Position numbers and translations under genes: made by a program
NCBI GenBank assembly: GCA_029261875.1
Contig: JAJDAL010000054.1
Span: 62,001 to 126,000 of the forward strand
Reading direction: 5' to 3'
Length of the DNA stretch: 64,000 bases
From: Deltaproteobacteria bacterium
GTDB taxonomy: Bacteria; Myxococcota_A; UBA9160; JAJDAL01
Shown here: one piece after another, positions 27,376-34,632 of the stretch
How positions within the stretch are numbered: the first letter of the stretch is position 1
Layout of the letters: each line of letters starts with the position of its first letter
Notes under the pieces: generated by a model
What the model saw: only the letters and a program-made list of their open reading frames with translations
What the model was told of the DNA's origin: nothing
Database searches by the model: none

Positions 27376-27588
27376 ATGGGAAGGCGCCTACTGGTCGCCG
27401 CGCTTCTGCTCGGCGTGTCGACAGCGTGCACCCCCGTCAAACCCTGGGAGCGGGATGTGCTTGCGCGGCCGGACATGGCCTTCGAACCCGATTCCCTGGA
27501 GTCCGCGCGTCGGGCGCACGTGTTCTTCAGCAAGGAGGGGACGTTGCAAGGCGGTGGGTCCGGAGGAGGTGGTTGTGGCTGCAACTAA
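27376..27588 (+). CDS. DUF4266-like small lipoprotein
   Basis: A 70-residue lipoprotein: signal peptide with lipobox GVSTAC (Cys18), then TPVKPWERDVLARPDM, an element I associate with DUF4266, and a Gly/Cys-rich end (GGGSGGGGCGCN). It is nested between TlpA (2 bases away) and DUF3570, whose start lies inside it. DUF4266 genes typically accompany DUF3570, and both are of unknown function. The C-terminal CGC could bind a metal or join the neighbouring outer-membrane protein; that is conjecture. Confidence 0.85.
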   Translation: MGRRLLVAALLLGVSTACTPVKPWERDVLARPDMAFEPDSLESARRAHVFFSKEGTLQGGGSGGGGCGCN

Positions 27589-28792
27589 GCGGGGTCGCCG
27601 CGCGCTCCACGCTCTATCTGCCGGTGCGGCGGCGCTGCCCGGATTGGCGGGAAACGGATTCGCCGAAGCTCCGGCAGAGCGAGTCCGAGCGGAATACGGT
27701 TGGTCGAATTATTCCGAAGACTCCGTCGACTCCGACAGCCTCATCAGCGGAAGCGAAGGGGATCGCTACGAAATCGACATGCACCAGTTCAGTGCGTCGG
27801 TGCCGTTGGGGGATCGCTTCGATGCGGCGCTGGATGTCAGCTACGAAACGATGACGGGTGCGAGTCCCTGGTTCATTCTGCCGGCAGCGGACGGTACGCC
27901 GGTCCAGGTCATGAGCGGCGCCACCATCGAGGAAGAACGAACCGACCTGCTGTTGTCCGGTAGCTATTACCTCGATCGGGGCAAGCTGAGCGCGGGGTCC
28001 GGCATCTCGGTCGAGAAAGACTATACGGCGCTCAACGGAAACGTGGCCGGCGAATGGCATCTGAACGACAAGCTCACCACGCTGAGTGGCGGACTGGGAT
28101 TCTCCTTCGACGACATCGAGCCGACGGATTCGAATCTGTTCCTGCTGCGTCCGGAACACGGGGAAAAGAACAGTCAGTCGTTGTTCTTCGGCGTGGCCCA
28201 GGTGATCGACCGATTCTCGGTCATTCAGACGAGTTTGGCGTTTCAGCGCTCGAAGGGATACCTCGACGATCCCTACAAGCAAGTCTTCGTGGCGGGGTCC
28301 GTGCTCGCCGATTCTCGACCGGACGCGCGTCTGCAGGGTGCGTGGTTGACCCGCTATCGGCGCCACTTTGCCCCCGTCGAGGGCACGTTGCATGCGGATT
28401 ATCGCTTCGCGGTGGACGATTGGAGCATGACCGCCCACTCCTTCGAGCTCGCCTGGTATCAATCCTTTTTTGATTTCGTGCGGGTCGTTCCCTCCTTTCG
28501 CTACTACACGCAGAGCCAGACGAATTTCTACGCGCCCTACTACCTGGTGCCGCGTTCCGATGGCCATCATTCGAACGATTATCGCTTGTCCCCCTACGGG
28601 GCGATCAGCTGGAAGGTGAAGGCGGAAACGGACTTCCACACGCCCTGGATCCGGCCCATCGATTGGAAAGCGAACCTGACCTGGGAACGCTACCGGAGCG
28701 ACACGGACCTGGCGCCGGTGGATGTCTCGATCGAGAACCCGGGGCTCGTGTCCTTCAATCTGCTGACCTTCGGACTGAAGGCGCTCTTCTAG
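27575..28792 (+). CDS. DUF3570 outer-membrane protein, putative flavinylation target
   Basis: A 405-residue protein. GTG 27575 has GGAGGAGG five bases upstream and lies within the DUF4266 gene (14-base overlap). A signal peptide ends near NGFA. The body is a run of amphipathic strands (YEIDMHQFSASVPLGDRFDA; SFFDFVRVVPSFRYY) ending FNLLTFGLKALF with the C-terminal Phe typical of beta barrels. QVMSGATIEEERTD (SGAT at residues 114-117) looks like the S/T-G-A-T sites that ApbE modifies with FMN, and ApbE is the next gene. Family membership is confident; the barrel and flavinylation are inference. Confidence 0.82.
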   Translation: MAATKRGRRALHALSAGAAALPGLAGNGFAEAPAERVRAEYGWSNYSEDSVDSDSLISGSEGDRYEIDMHQFSASVPLGDRFDAALDVSYETMTGASPWFILPAADGTPVQVMSGATIEEERTDLLLSGSYYLDRGKLSAGSGISVEKDYTALNGNVAGEWHLNDKLTTLSGGLGFSFDDIEPTDSNLFLLRPEHGEKNSQSLFFGVAQVIDRFSVIQTSLAFQRSKGYLDDPYKQVFVAGSVLADSRPDARLQGAWLTRYRRHFAPVEGTLHADYRFAVDDWSMTAHSFELAWYQSFFDFVRVVPSFRYYTQSQTNFYAPYYLVPRSDGHHSNDYRLSPYGAISWKVKAETDFHTPWIRPIDWKANLTWERYRSDTDLAPVDVSIENPGLVSFNLLTFGLKALF

Positions 28793-28797
28793 GCACC

Positions 28798-29733
28798 ATG
28801 CAATCCTTTTCGTTTGCCTTTCGCGCGATGGGAAGTCCTTGTGAACTTCGTCTCTACGGTTCTTCGCGAGAAGCACTGGCACCGCTCGTTGCCCTCGCAA
28901 CCGATGAAGTGACGCGACTCGAGCGCAAGTATTCGCGTTACCGAGACGACAGTGTCACGAGCGAGATCAATCGCAGTGCGGGAAAACGTTGCGGTGTGGT
29001 GGTGGACGCGGAGACCGCTGCATTGATCGACTACGCGGACATCGCGCACCGCCAAAGTGATGGGCTCTTCGATATCACTTCGGGCGTCCTGCGCGAAGCG
29101 TGGGATTTCAAATCCGGCCGTCTTCCCAGTGAAATTCAAGTTCAGCGAGCGCTGGCCCGTGTGGGTTGGGGAAAAGTGAACTGGGATCGCCCGCGACTCC
29201 AGCTGTCGGAACCGGGAATGGAACTCGACTTCGGGGGATACGTGAAAGAGTACGCGGCAGATCGGGTCGCGGCCCTATGCCGCGCCGAAGGGGCCCGATC
29301 CGGGATCGTCGATCTCGGTGGTGACCTTTGCGCCATCGGCCCGCATCCCGACGGCCGACCGTGGCAGGTGGGCGTCCGGCATCCGCGGCGAAACGGCGAA
29401 GTCATGGCGCGTCTGCCACTCGCCTACGGCGCCATCGCGAGCAGTGGTGACTACGAGCGCTTCATGCTGGTGGACGGCGTCCGGTATGCCCACATCCTGG
29501 ATCCATTGACTGGCTGGCCCGTCTCCGGGTTGGCGTGCGTGAGCGTTTGGGCGCCGCATTGTCTGGTGGCGGGAACGTCTTCCACCATCGCGATGTTGAA
29601 GGGCGCGAAGGAAGGTCCCCGCTGGCTCGACAACCTGGGACTCGCCAGCGTGCGGATGGATTCGTTCGGCCGGTTGAGTGGATCGGTCCATGCTGGCGGA
29701 GATTCCCTCGAGGAGAGCGCATGCTCGATCTAG
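28798..29733 (+). CDS. apbE: FAD:protein FMN transferase
   Basis: A 311-residue ApbE from ATG 28798. ERKYSRYRDDSVTSEINR near residue 45, DFGGYVKEYAADRV, the Gly-rich VDLGGDLCAIGP and the end motif HILDPLTGWPVSG are diagnostic. ApbE transfers FMN from FAD to a Thr or Ser of exported redox proteins. No signal peptide is obvious, so it may act at the membrane from the cytoplasm or be exported differently. The segment usually holding the Mg-binding Asp (AD-x-x-x-T) reads VAGTSSTIAML, with Gly at that place. Its operon partner DUF3570 carries a candidate site. The end overlaps the next gene by 13 bases. Confidence 0.92.
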   Translation: MQSFSFAFRAMGSPCELRLYGSSREALAPLVALATDEVTRLERKYSRYRDDSVTSEINRSAGKRCGVVVDAETAALIDYADIAHRQSDGLFDITSGVLREAWDFKSGRLPSEIQVQRALARVGWGKVNWDRPRLQLSEPGMELDFGGYVKEYAADRVAALCRAEGARSGIVDLGGDLCAIGPHPDGRPWQVGVRHPRRNGEVMARLPLAYGAIASSGDYERFMLVDGVRYAHILDPLTGWPVSGLACVSVWAPHCLVAGTSSTIAMLKGAKEGPRWLDNLGLASVRMDSFGRLSGSVHAGGDSLEESACSI

Positions 29734-30338
29734 ACCGCATGGGTTTCGCAATCATTGCCGTAGCACTGTGCCTCGCAGTCGATCGTTCCGAGGCGGAGGA
29801 AACGATCTTCGCCGCCGCCACGGTATCGCCCACCCGACCGGCCGACCCCGTTTCCGAATCGAAGGCGGGACTCGTGCGCGAGCTGCGCGGCGGCGTGCTG
29901 GCCCACGACGTCGACAATCTGTGGAGCGGAAAACGTCGCGAAGGGGGTGTCGACGTCAACGCGGAAGTCGTGTTCGCGCGGGAAGTCGCGCACTTCTGGC
30001 GTGGAACCGCGCGTCCGAACGTCGGGTTGACGGTCAACACCCGGGGCGACACGAGTAAGGCCTACGGGGGTCTCATCTGGGAGATCGCCGGGGATTCGGG
30101 TGCTTTCTTCAATTTCGGAATCAATCTGGCAATTCACGATGGTGAACTGGACACGGACGCCGACGATGCGAAATCGTTGGGGTCCCGGCTGCTGTTTCGG
30201 GTTCCCCTGGAGGTCGGGTACACGTTCGCGGATCGGCATCGGGTTTCGCTGATGTTCGATCACGTATCGAACGGTTATTTCGAGAAGCCCAACGAAGGAC
30301 TGGATACGCTGGGAGTGCGCTACGGGATTCTCTACTGA
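29721..30338 (+). CDS. PagL-like lipid A 3-O-deacylase (acyloxyacyl hydrolase)
   Basis: A 205-residue outer-membrane protein; ATG 29721 has GAGGAG five bases ahead and lies inside apbE. A signal peptide (FAIIAVALCLAVDRSEA) precedes beta strands with alternating pattern. FDHVSNGYFEKPNEGLDTLG contains the HxSNG catalytic element of PagL (His181 and Ser183 by my count) and the conserved Asn-x-Gly segment. PagL removes the 3-O acyl chain from lipid A. It ends the redox operon, which may point to coordinated outer-membrane remodelling. The stop lies 13 bases from the convergent glycosyltransferase gene. Confidence 0.88.
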   Translation: MLDLDRMGFAIIAVALCLAVDRSEAEETIFAAATVSPTRPADPVSESKAGLVRELRGGVLAHDVDNLWSGKRREGGVDVNAEVVFAREVAHFWRGTARPNVGLTVNTRGDTSKAYGGLIWEIAGDSGAFFNFGINLAIHDGELDTDADDAKSLGSRLLFRVPLEVGYTFADRHRVSLMFDHVSNGYFEKPNEGLDTLGVRYGILY

Positions 30339-30351
30339 GAGCGCCGCGATC

Positions 30352-31575
30352 TCATCCGGTCAGCAACAGTCGATCGATCGACGGCAAGGCTGCGCGGTCG
30401 CGGGTCGATCGCTGGGCGATGGTCTTTGCGCGCTCGCTGAGCAGCTCGTTGTCGAGGACCGCGCTCAAACTCTCGCTCAACGTCTCCGCGGTAAATCGAG
30501 AGCGCTTCGCGGATTGCACGCCAATCCCCAGACGGGTCACGCGCTGGGCCCAATAGAACTGGTCCATGAGGTGGGGCACGAGAATCTGGGGTGTTCCGGC
30601 CCGCGCTGCGCTCGTCGTGGTGCCCGCGCCGCCGTGATGAACGATGGCCGCGCAACGGGGAAAGAGCTGCGTATGGCTCACGCTCCCGATCGTCATCACG
30701 TTCTCGGGTAGCGGGACTCCACCGAGTCCACCCCAGCCCTCGGAGATCACCGCGCGACATCCCGCGCGTTCGATCGCGTCCAGCATCTTGCGCGTGGTCG
30801 CTTCGGGCGTTGGGTCCGTCATGCTCCCGAACCCGAGATACACCGGTGACGGACCGCGGTCGAGAAAGGCCTCGAGCTTCTCGGGCAGCGGATCCGTGTT
30901 GGATGCGTGTAAACACGGAATCTGTTGGACGGGAAATCCGAGGTCGGTGGGCGTTTCGGCCAGGCAGGGATCGACCGCGAGAATGGGACGCGGGGACAAC
31001 ACGAGCCGGAGTGCGTCGTCGACGGCGGGCAAGCCGAGTTGGCGTCGGTGACGGTTGAGGATTCTTCGCAGGGGGTGATTGAAGATCGCCATCGTGGCCC
31101 CCCATGCCCAGCGGTTGGCGCGCGGCGAAGCCCATTGCGTGGGAAAGAAGGCGGGGGTGTGGTGTGCCGAGGGAAGCAAGCCCGGACAGTACGCGATGTA
31201 GCGATAGGGGATGCCGTGCAGTTGCGCGGCGGACCCGGCGGAGAATTGAACGCCGCCCGCCAGCACGAGATCGGCGCCGCGCACGGCATCCGGTAGCTCG
31301 CGGAATTGCCATTCCAGACACCCCGCCGTGAAGCGGCCGGCCTCCCGCAGGATCGAGAAGCCGTTCCCCGCCACCGCGCCCGCACGTTGCGTGAGGAACT
31401 CACGCACGGAAACGCCGACAGCGCGAAAGGAGAGGTTCCGCGCACTCGCCGCTGAGGCAAAATCCGGAGGCGCGCAGAGCAGGACGTCGTGGCCGGCTGC
31501 GAGGAATTGAGAGCCCAGGTCGAGGAGGGGGTAGATGTCTCCGCGCGAGCCTTCACCGGAAAGAACGATCCGCAT
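30352..31575 (-). CDS. GT1/MGT-family glycosyltransferase
   Basis: A 407-residue GT-B transferase. The N-domain starts MRIVLSGEGSRGDIYPLL (glycine loop of UGT/GT28 enzymes), and the C-domain has YLGFGSM near 240 and VHHGGAGTTTSAARAGTPQI (donor-binding motif). Related bacterial enzymes glycosylate sterols, macrolides, flavonoids or glycolipids with UDP- or dTDP-sugars. It follows a TetR gene by 44 bases on the same strand. A near-perfect TGTGA-N6-TCACA dyad lies between them. Confidence 0.88.
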   Translation of the reverse strand: MRIVLSGEGSRGDIYPLLDLGSQFLAAGHDVLLCAPPDFASAASARNLSFRAVGVSVREFLTQRAGAVAGNGFSILREAGRFTAGCLEWQFRELPDAVRGADLVLAGGVQFSAGSAAQLHGIPYRYIAYCPGLLPSAHHTPAFFPTQWASPRANRWAWGATMAIFNHPLRRILNRHRRQLGLPAVDDALRLVLSPRPILAVDPCLAETPTDLGFPVQQIPCLHASNTDPLPEKLEAFLDRGPSPVYLGFGSMTDPTPEATTRKMLDAIERAGCRAVISEGWGGLGGVPLPENVMTIGSVSHTQLFPRCAAIVHHGGAGTTTSAARAGTPQILVPHLMDQFYWAQRVTRLGIGVQSAKRSRFTAETLSESLSAVLDNELLSERAKTIAQRSTRDRAALPSIDRLLLTG

Positions 31576-31608
31576 CTCATGCGGGTCGCCGGACCCCCGG
31601 CCCGGCTA

Positions 31609-31624
31609 TGTGATCCAGATCACA
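31609..31624. promoter_or_regulatory. CRP/FNR-family-like palindrome
   Basis: TGTGATCCAGATCACA: two 7-base arms (TGTGATC/GATCACA) around CA. It matches the E. coli CRP consensus TGTGA-N6-TCACA at all ten defined bases. It covers the stop codon of the TetR gene and lies 34-49 bases upstream of the glycosyltransferase start. A CRP/FNR-type regulator could activate that gene. No such regulator is encoded in the window, so this is a motif match only. Confidence 0.5.
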
Positions 31625-32240
31625 ATCCCAGGTAGCGGGCGAGAAGCGCCGTCAGTTCGTCGCTGAAGCGCTTCCGGGGCAGCTGGTGGAGTCCGTGGAG
31701 AACGAATCGATGGGTGAGTGCCTCGGCAGTCTGAACGATGAAGTGCGCAGCGGTGTCGGTGTCCGCGATCGCAACTTCCGGCGATTCACGCAGGACGGAT
31801 TCCATGGCATGGGCCAGGGTTTCTTCGAAGCGAAGCGCGCAGGCGTGGGACTCGGGTGGGTGAGGGGCTTCCTCGAAAAGGACCCGGTGAAGCCCGGGCT
31901 GGTCGCTGTGGAGGTCGAGCATGGCGTTCACGAAGCGCCGCAAATAGCGGCGCAGGTCCGCATCCGGGGCGAGGCGAACTGCGATTTCGAGTACGCGGTC
32001 GGTGCTGCGACTGAGATGACGCTCCACCAGGGCGACCAGGATCGAATCCTTGTTGGGGAAATATTCGTACAGGGTTCCGATGGAGACCCCGGCGCGCGCC
32101 GCGATCCGGTTGGTGGTTCCGGCCGCATAGCCGCGCCGCGCCAAAACCTGAGCTGCCGCTTCCAGGATGGCGTCGACGGTCGCCCGTGAACGCGCTTGAA
32201 CCGCCTGTTTTCGAGGACTTAGGCGCGATTTTCGCGGCAT
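31620..32240 (-). CDS. TetR/AcrR-family regulator
   Basis: A 206-residue regulator. The N-terminal HTH is clear (ATVDAILEAAAQVLARRGY; TNRIAARAGVSIGTLYEYFP), followed by a helical ligand domain. It is divergent from the ICMT-like gene (79-base gap) and followed on the same strand by the glycosyltransferase. The short gap contains GAGT-GATT-ACTC (32274-32285), a possible operator. The likely targets are its own promoter and the divergent methyltransferase. Confidence 0.92.
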   Translation of the reverse strand: MPRKSRLSPRKQAVQARSRATVDAILEAAAQVLARRGYAAGTTNRIAARAGVSIGTLYEYFPNKDSILVALVERHLSRSTDRVLEIAVRLAPDADLRRYLRRFVNAMLDLHSDQPGLHRVLFEEAPHPPESHACALRFEETLAHAMESVLRESPEVAIADTDTAAHFIVQTAEALTHRFVLHGLHQLPRKRFSDELTALLARYLGL

Positions 32241-32273
32241 CGTACGCTCCTGGCAAAGCCGAGTTGAAAACCT

Positions 32274-32285
32274 GAGTGATTACTC
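32274..32285. promoter_or_regulatory. Short inverted repeat between TetR and ICMT-like genes
   Basis: GAGT-GATT-ACTC, four-base arms around a four-base centre, 35 bases upstream of ATG 32320. TetR regulators often bind such dyads in divergent gaps, but arms this short arise by chance. A weak candidate. Confidence 0.25.
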
Positions 32286-32319
32286 GGATTATATCCCTTC
32301 AATCGGGAGGACGGAAAGA

Positions 32320-32937
32320 ATGTCTGCGATCGCATTGGGTTTGTTCTGCGCGTTTCTCGGCGTTGCCGTGGCGGGGAGGGGGTGGCTGCAGAGGCGCCGC
32401 ACAGGCGATTTCGGTCTGCGCGGTCTGCGGGGCCCGGTCTCCCGGACGCAGCGGGTGGCGAGTGGCGCCCTGGTGATCGGGATCCTGGGGGTGGCCCTGG
32501 TGCCGTCATTGGTGCTGGCCGGGAAGCTCGAAGCGCCGATCCGGCTGTGGGGGTGGGATTTCATCGGTTTGGGCTTGGCGCTGGTTGGGTTCGCGGTGAC
32601 CGCGGTTTCCCAGCTTCAGATGGGGGATTCGTGGCGAATCGGAGTCGACCCCGGGGAGCGAACGAGCTTGATTACACACGGCCTATACGGATGGATTCGC
32701 AACCCGATTTACAGCGGAATCTTCCTGTTTGGAATCGGCTTCATCCTGATGGTTCCCCACCCCTGGGCCCTGGCGAGCGCCGCGCTCGTTTTCGCCAGCA
32801 TCGAGCTGCAGGTTCGGAAGGTCGAAGAGCCCTATCTGCGCGAGCTCCACGGAGGGGCCTACGAAAACTATGTCGCGCGGGTCGGACGTTTCTTCCCCTA
32901 CCTCGGCCGATTGCCGCATAGGGAACACGCCCCGTAG
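32320..32937 (+). CDS. ICMT-like isoprenylcysteine/phospholipid methyltransferase family protein
   Basis: A 205-residue integral membrane protein; GGGAGGA lies nine bases before ATG 32320. About five hydrophobic helices are seen. The C-terminal motif LITHGLYGWIRNPIYSGIFL and EEPYLRELHGGAYENYVARV is the SAM-binding signature shared by isoprenylcysteine carboxyl methyltransferases and PEMT-like enzymes (HG-x-Y-x-x-x-RNP-Y ... EE). Bacterial members methylate lipids or unknown acceptors; protein prenylation is not expected here. Regulation by the divergent TetR gene is plausible. Confidence 0.88.
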   Translation: MSAIALGLFCAFLGVAVAGRGWLQRRRTGDFGLRGLRGPVSRTQRVASGALVIGILGVALVPSLVLAGKLEAPIRLWGWDFIGLGLALVGFAVTAVSQLQMGDSWRIGVDPGERTSLITHGLYGWIRNPIYSGIFLFGIGFILMVPHPWALASAALVFASIELQVRKVEEPYLRELHGGAYENYVARVGRFFPYLGRLPHREHAP

Positions 32938-32957
32938 ATCGCCGCTCGTGGATCTGG

Positions 32958-33605
32958 TTGGTTCGGGGGGTGTCGTTGACCTCTCCGCAAACGGATCTGG
33001 TTCTAGATCGTCCGCTCCCGATCCCCACCGATGGTCGGCGCGAACGGTCGGTTCGCACGCGTCGCGCGGTGGCGCTCGCCATGGCGGCCTGTATCGAAGA
33101 CGGCCTGCAGCGCCCGACCGCCCAACAGGTCGCGGACCGGGCCGGGGTGTCGGTACGCGGGGTTTTCCGGCATTTCCGGGACCTGGGAGAATTGTTTAGC
33201 GCGGCCGCACGCCTTCAACATCAACTCATTCACGATTCCCTGAGCGAGATCCCCGTGAACGTCGCGTTCGAAACGCGCGTGACCGCATTTTCTGCTCAAC
33301 AGGGACGGATCAACGAACGCATCTGGCCGATTCGAAGAGCGGCCACGAATTTCGCACCGGACTCCGAACCCCTGGTGGGCTGGTACACGGAACTTCGCGA
33401 GTGGAAAGAGGGAGAGATTCGGCGATTGTTCCGCCGCGAACTCAAAGGATTTCGCACCGGTACGCGGCAGACCCGGATGAACGCGCTGGTAGCCGTTACG
33501 AGCTGGAATCATTGGGAAGAGTTGCGGGAGCACGCCAGCCTCCCGGTAGCGGAAGCGCGTCGTGTGGTCGAACTCCAGGTTTCGTCCTTGCTCGAGAACG
33601 CCTAG
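32958..33605 (+). CDS. TetR-like regulator
   Basis: A 215-residue protein with an N-terminal TetR HTH (TAQQVADRAGVSVRGVFRHF) after a 30-residue lead, and a helical C-domain with WPIRRAATNFAP and EWKEGEIRRLFRREL. The start is uncertain: TTG 32958, GTG 32970 or TTG 32976 (which follows GGGGG at five bases). It begins 20 bases after the ICMT-like gene and is 55 bases ahead of the reductase/SRPBCC fusion, which it may control. Confidence 0.82.
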   Translation: MVRGVSLTSPQTDLVLDRPLPIPTDGRRERSVRTRRAVALAMAACIEDGLQRPTAQQVADRAGVSVRGVFRHFRDLGELFSAAARLQHQLIHDSLSEIPVNVAFETRVTAFSAQQGRINERIWPIRRAATNFAPDSEPLVGWYTELREWKEGEIRRLFRRELKGFRTGTRQTRMNALVAVTSWNHWEELREHASLPVAEARRVVELQVSSLLENA

Positions 33606-33660
33606 GCCACGCGAAAAACCTTGACCCCGATCCGGTGGGTTGAGGAAACTGCCGCACGCC

Positions 33661-34632
33661 ATGTCATTCGATTCCTTCTTCTCGCGCTTCAATCCGCTCG
33701 TTGCGGGAGTATTGCGCTCGCCGCTGCATTTCTTGATGAGCCGCGGGTTGATGTTGATCACCGTCACGGGGCGGCGCAGTGGGCGGCGTTTCACGTTTCC
33801 CGTGGGCTACCAGCGCTACGGCGATTCGCTGGTCGTGATGGTATCCGAGGCGGCGAGCAAGAATTGGTGGCGCAATTTCAAGGAGCCGCGCCAGGTCGAG
33901 CTTTGCTTGCGCGGAGTCGTCCGCTACGGCGAGGCGGAGCGCGTCGCCGCGGATTCAGCGGAATTCGAGACGGATGTCCGGCGCAGCCTGAAACGCATGC
34001 CGTGGCTCGGGCGTGTGTTTCACATCCACTACGACGCGAAGCGGGGCTTGACGGACGCACAGGTGCGGGCGCTCGGTCGCACGATTGTGGCGGTGCGCAT
34101 TCGGCTCCAACCCCTCGAGGCGAACCGTTCGCGAACCGAACGACGTTGGTACCCGATGCGCCCGGTAGACCTGGATTTTTTGAAGACGGCAGGCGTGGTC
34201 TACACCATGGAGTGTGAGCTGCGGGCATCGCGCAAAGCCGTGTGGGAAACCTACGTGGACGCGTCGACCTGGCACGCTTGGTTTCCCGGCGTGCGCGAGG
34301 CTCGCTACCGCGAACAGGAAGGCCCGATCGGCGTCGGGAGTATTCGGGAAGCGTCGGTGAGTGGTCAGGCGTACGAGGAGCAGATGGTGGCTTGGGAAGA
34401 GGGTCGCCGCTGGGCCTATACCCTGACTCGGGCCACGTTCCCCATTGCCCACGCCCAATTGGAATGCACGGAATTCGAGGATTGCGGCAGCGGGACGCGC
34501 GTGCGCTGGATTCTCGCGGCGGACCGGCGCTTTCTGATGTGGATCAGCGCGCCGTTCTTGAAACGCCGCCTCGAGCGCCTGTGGCGCGAGGCCGTGGAAA
34601 GCCTCGACCGCTACATCGCGCTGCGCGCCTGA
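33661..34632 (+). CDS. Fusion of a deazaflavin-type nitroreductase-like domain and an SRPBCC domain
   Basis: A 323-residue protein from ATG 33661 (GAGGAAA 12 bases ahead; TTG 33640 possible). Residues 1-160 fit the split-barrel F420-dependent nitroreductase (DUF385-like) family: [17 protein letters not shown] and [15 protein letters not shown]. Residues 185-320 fit the START/SRPBCC ligand-binding fold of polyketide cyclases and related proteins ([28 protein letters not shown]). This suggests one protein that binds a hydrophobic ligand and reduces or modifies it. Whether the cofactor is F420, FMN or heme cannot be seen. The last 22 bases overlap the convergent alcohol dehydrogenase gene. Confidence 0.75.
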   Translation: MSFDSFFSRFNPLVAGVLRSPLHFLMSRGLMLITVTGRRSGRRFTFPVGYQRYGDSLVVMVSEAASKNWWRNFKEPRQVELCLRGVVRYGEAERVAADSAEFETDVRRSLKRMPWLGRVFHIHYDAKRGLTDAQVRALGRTIVAVRIRLQPLEANRSRTERRWYPMRPVDLDFLKTAGVVYTMECELRASRKAVWETYVDASTWHAWFPGVREARYREQEGPIGVGSIREASVSGQAYEEQMVAWEEGRRWAYTLTRATFPIAHAQLECTEFEDCGSGTRVRWILAADRRFLMWISAPFLKRRLERLWREAVESLDRYIALRA

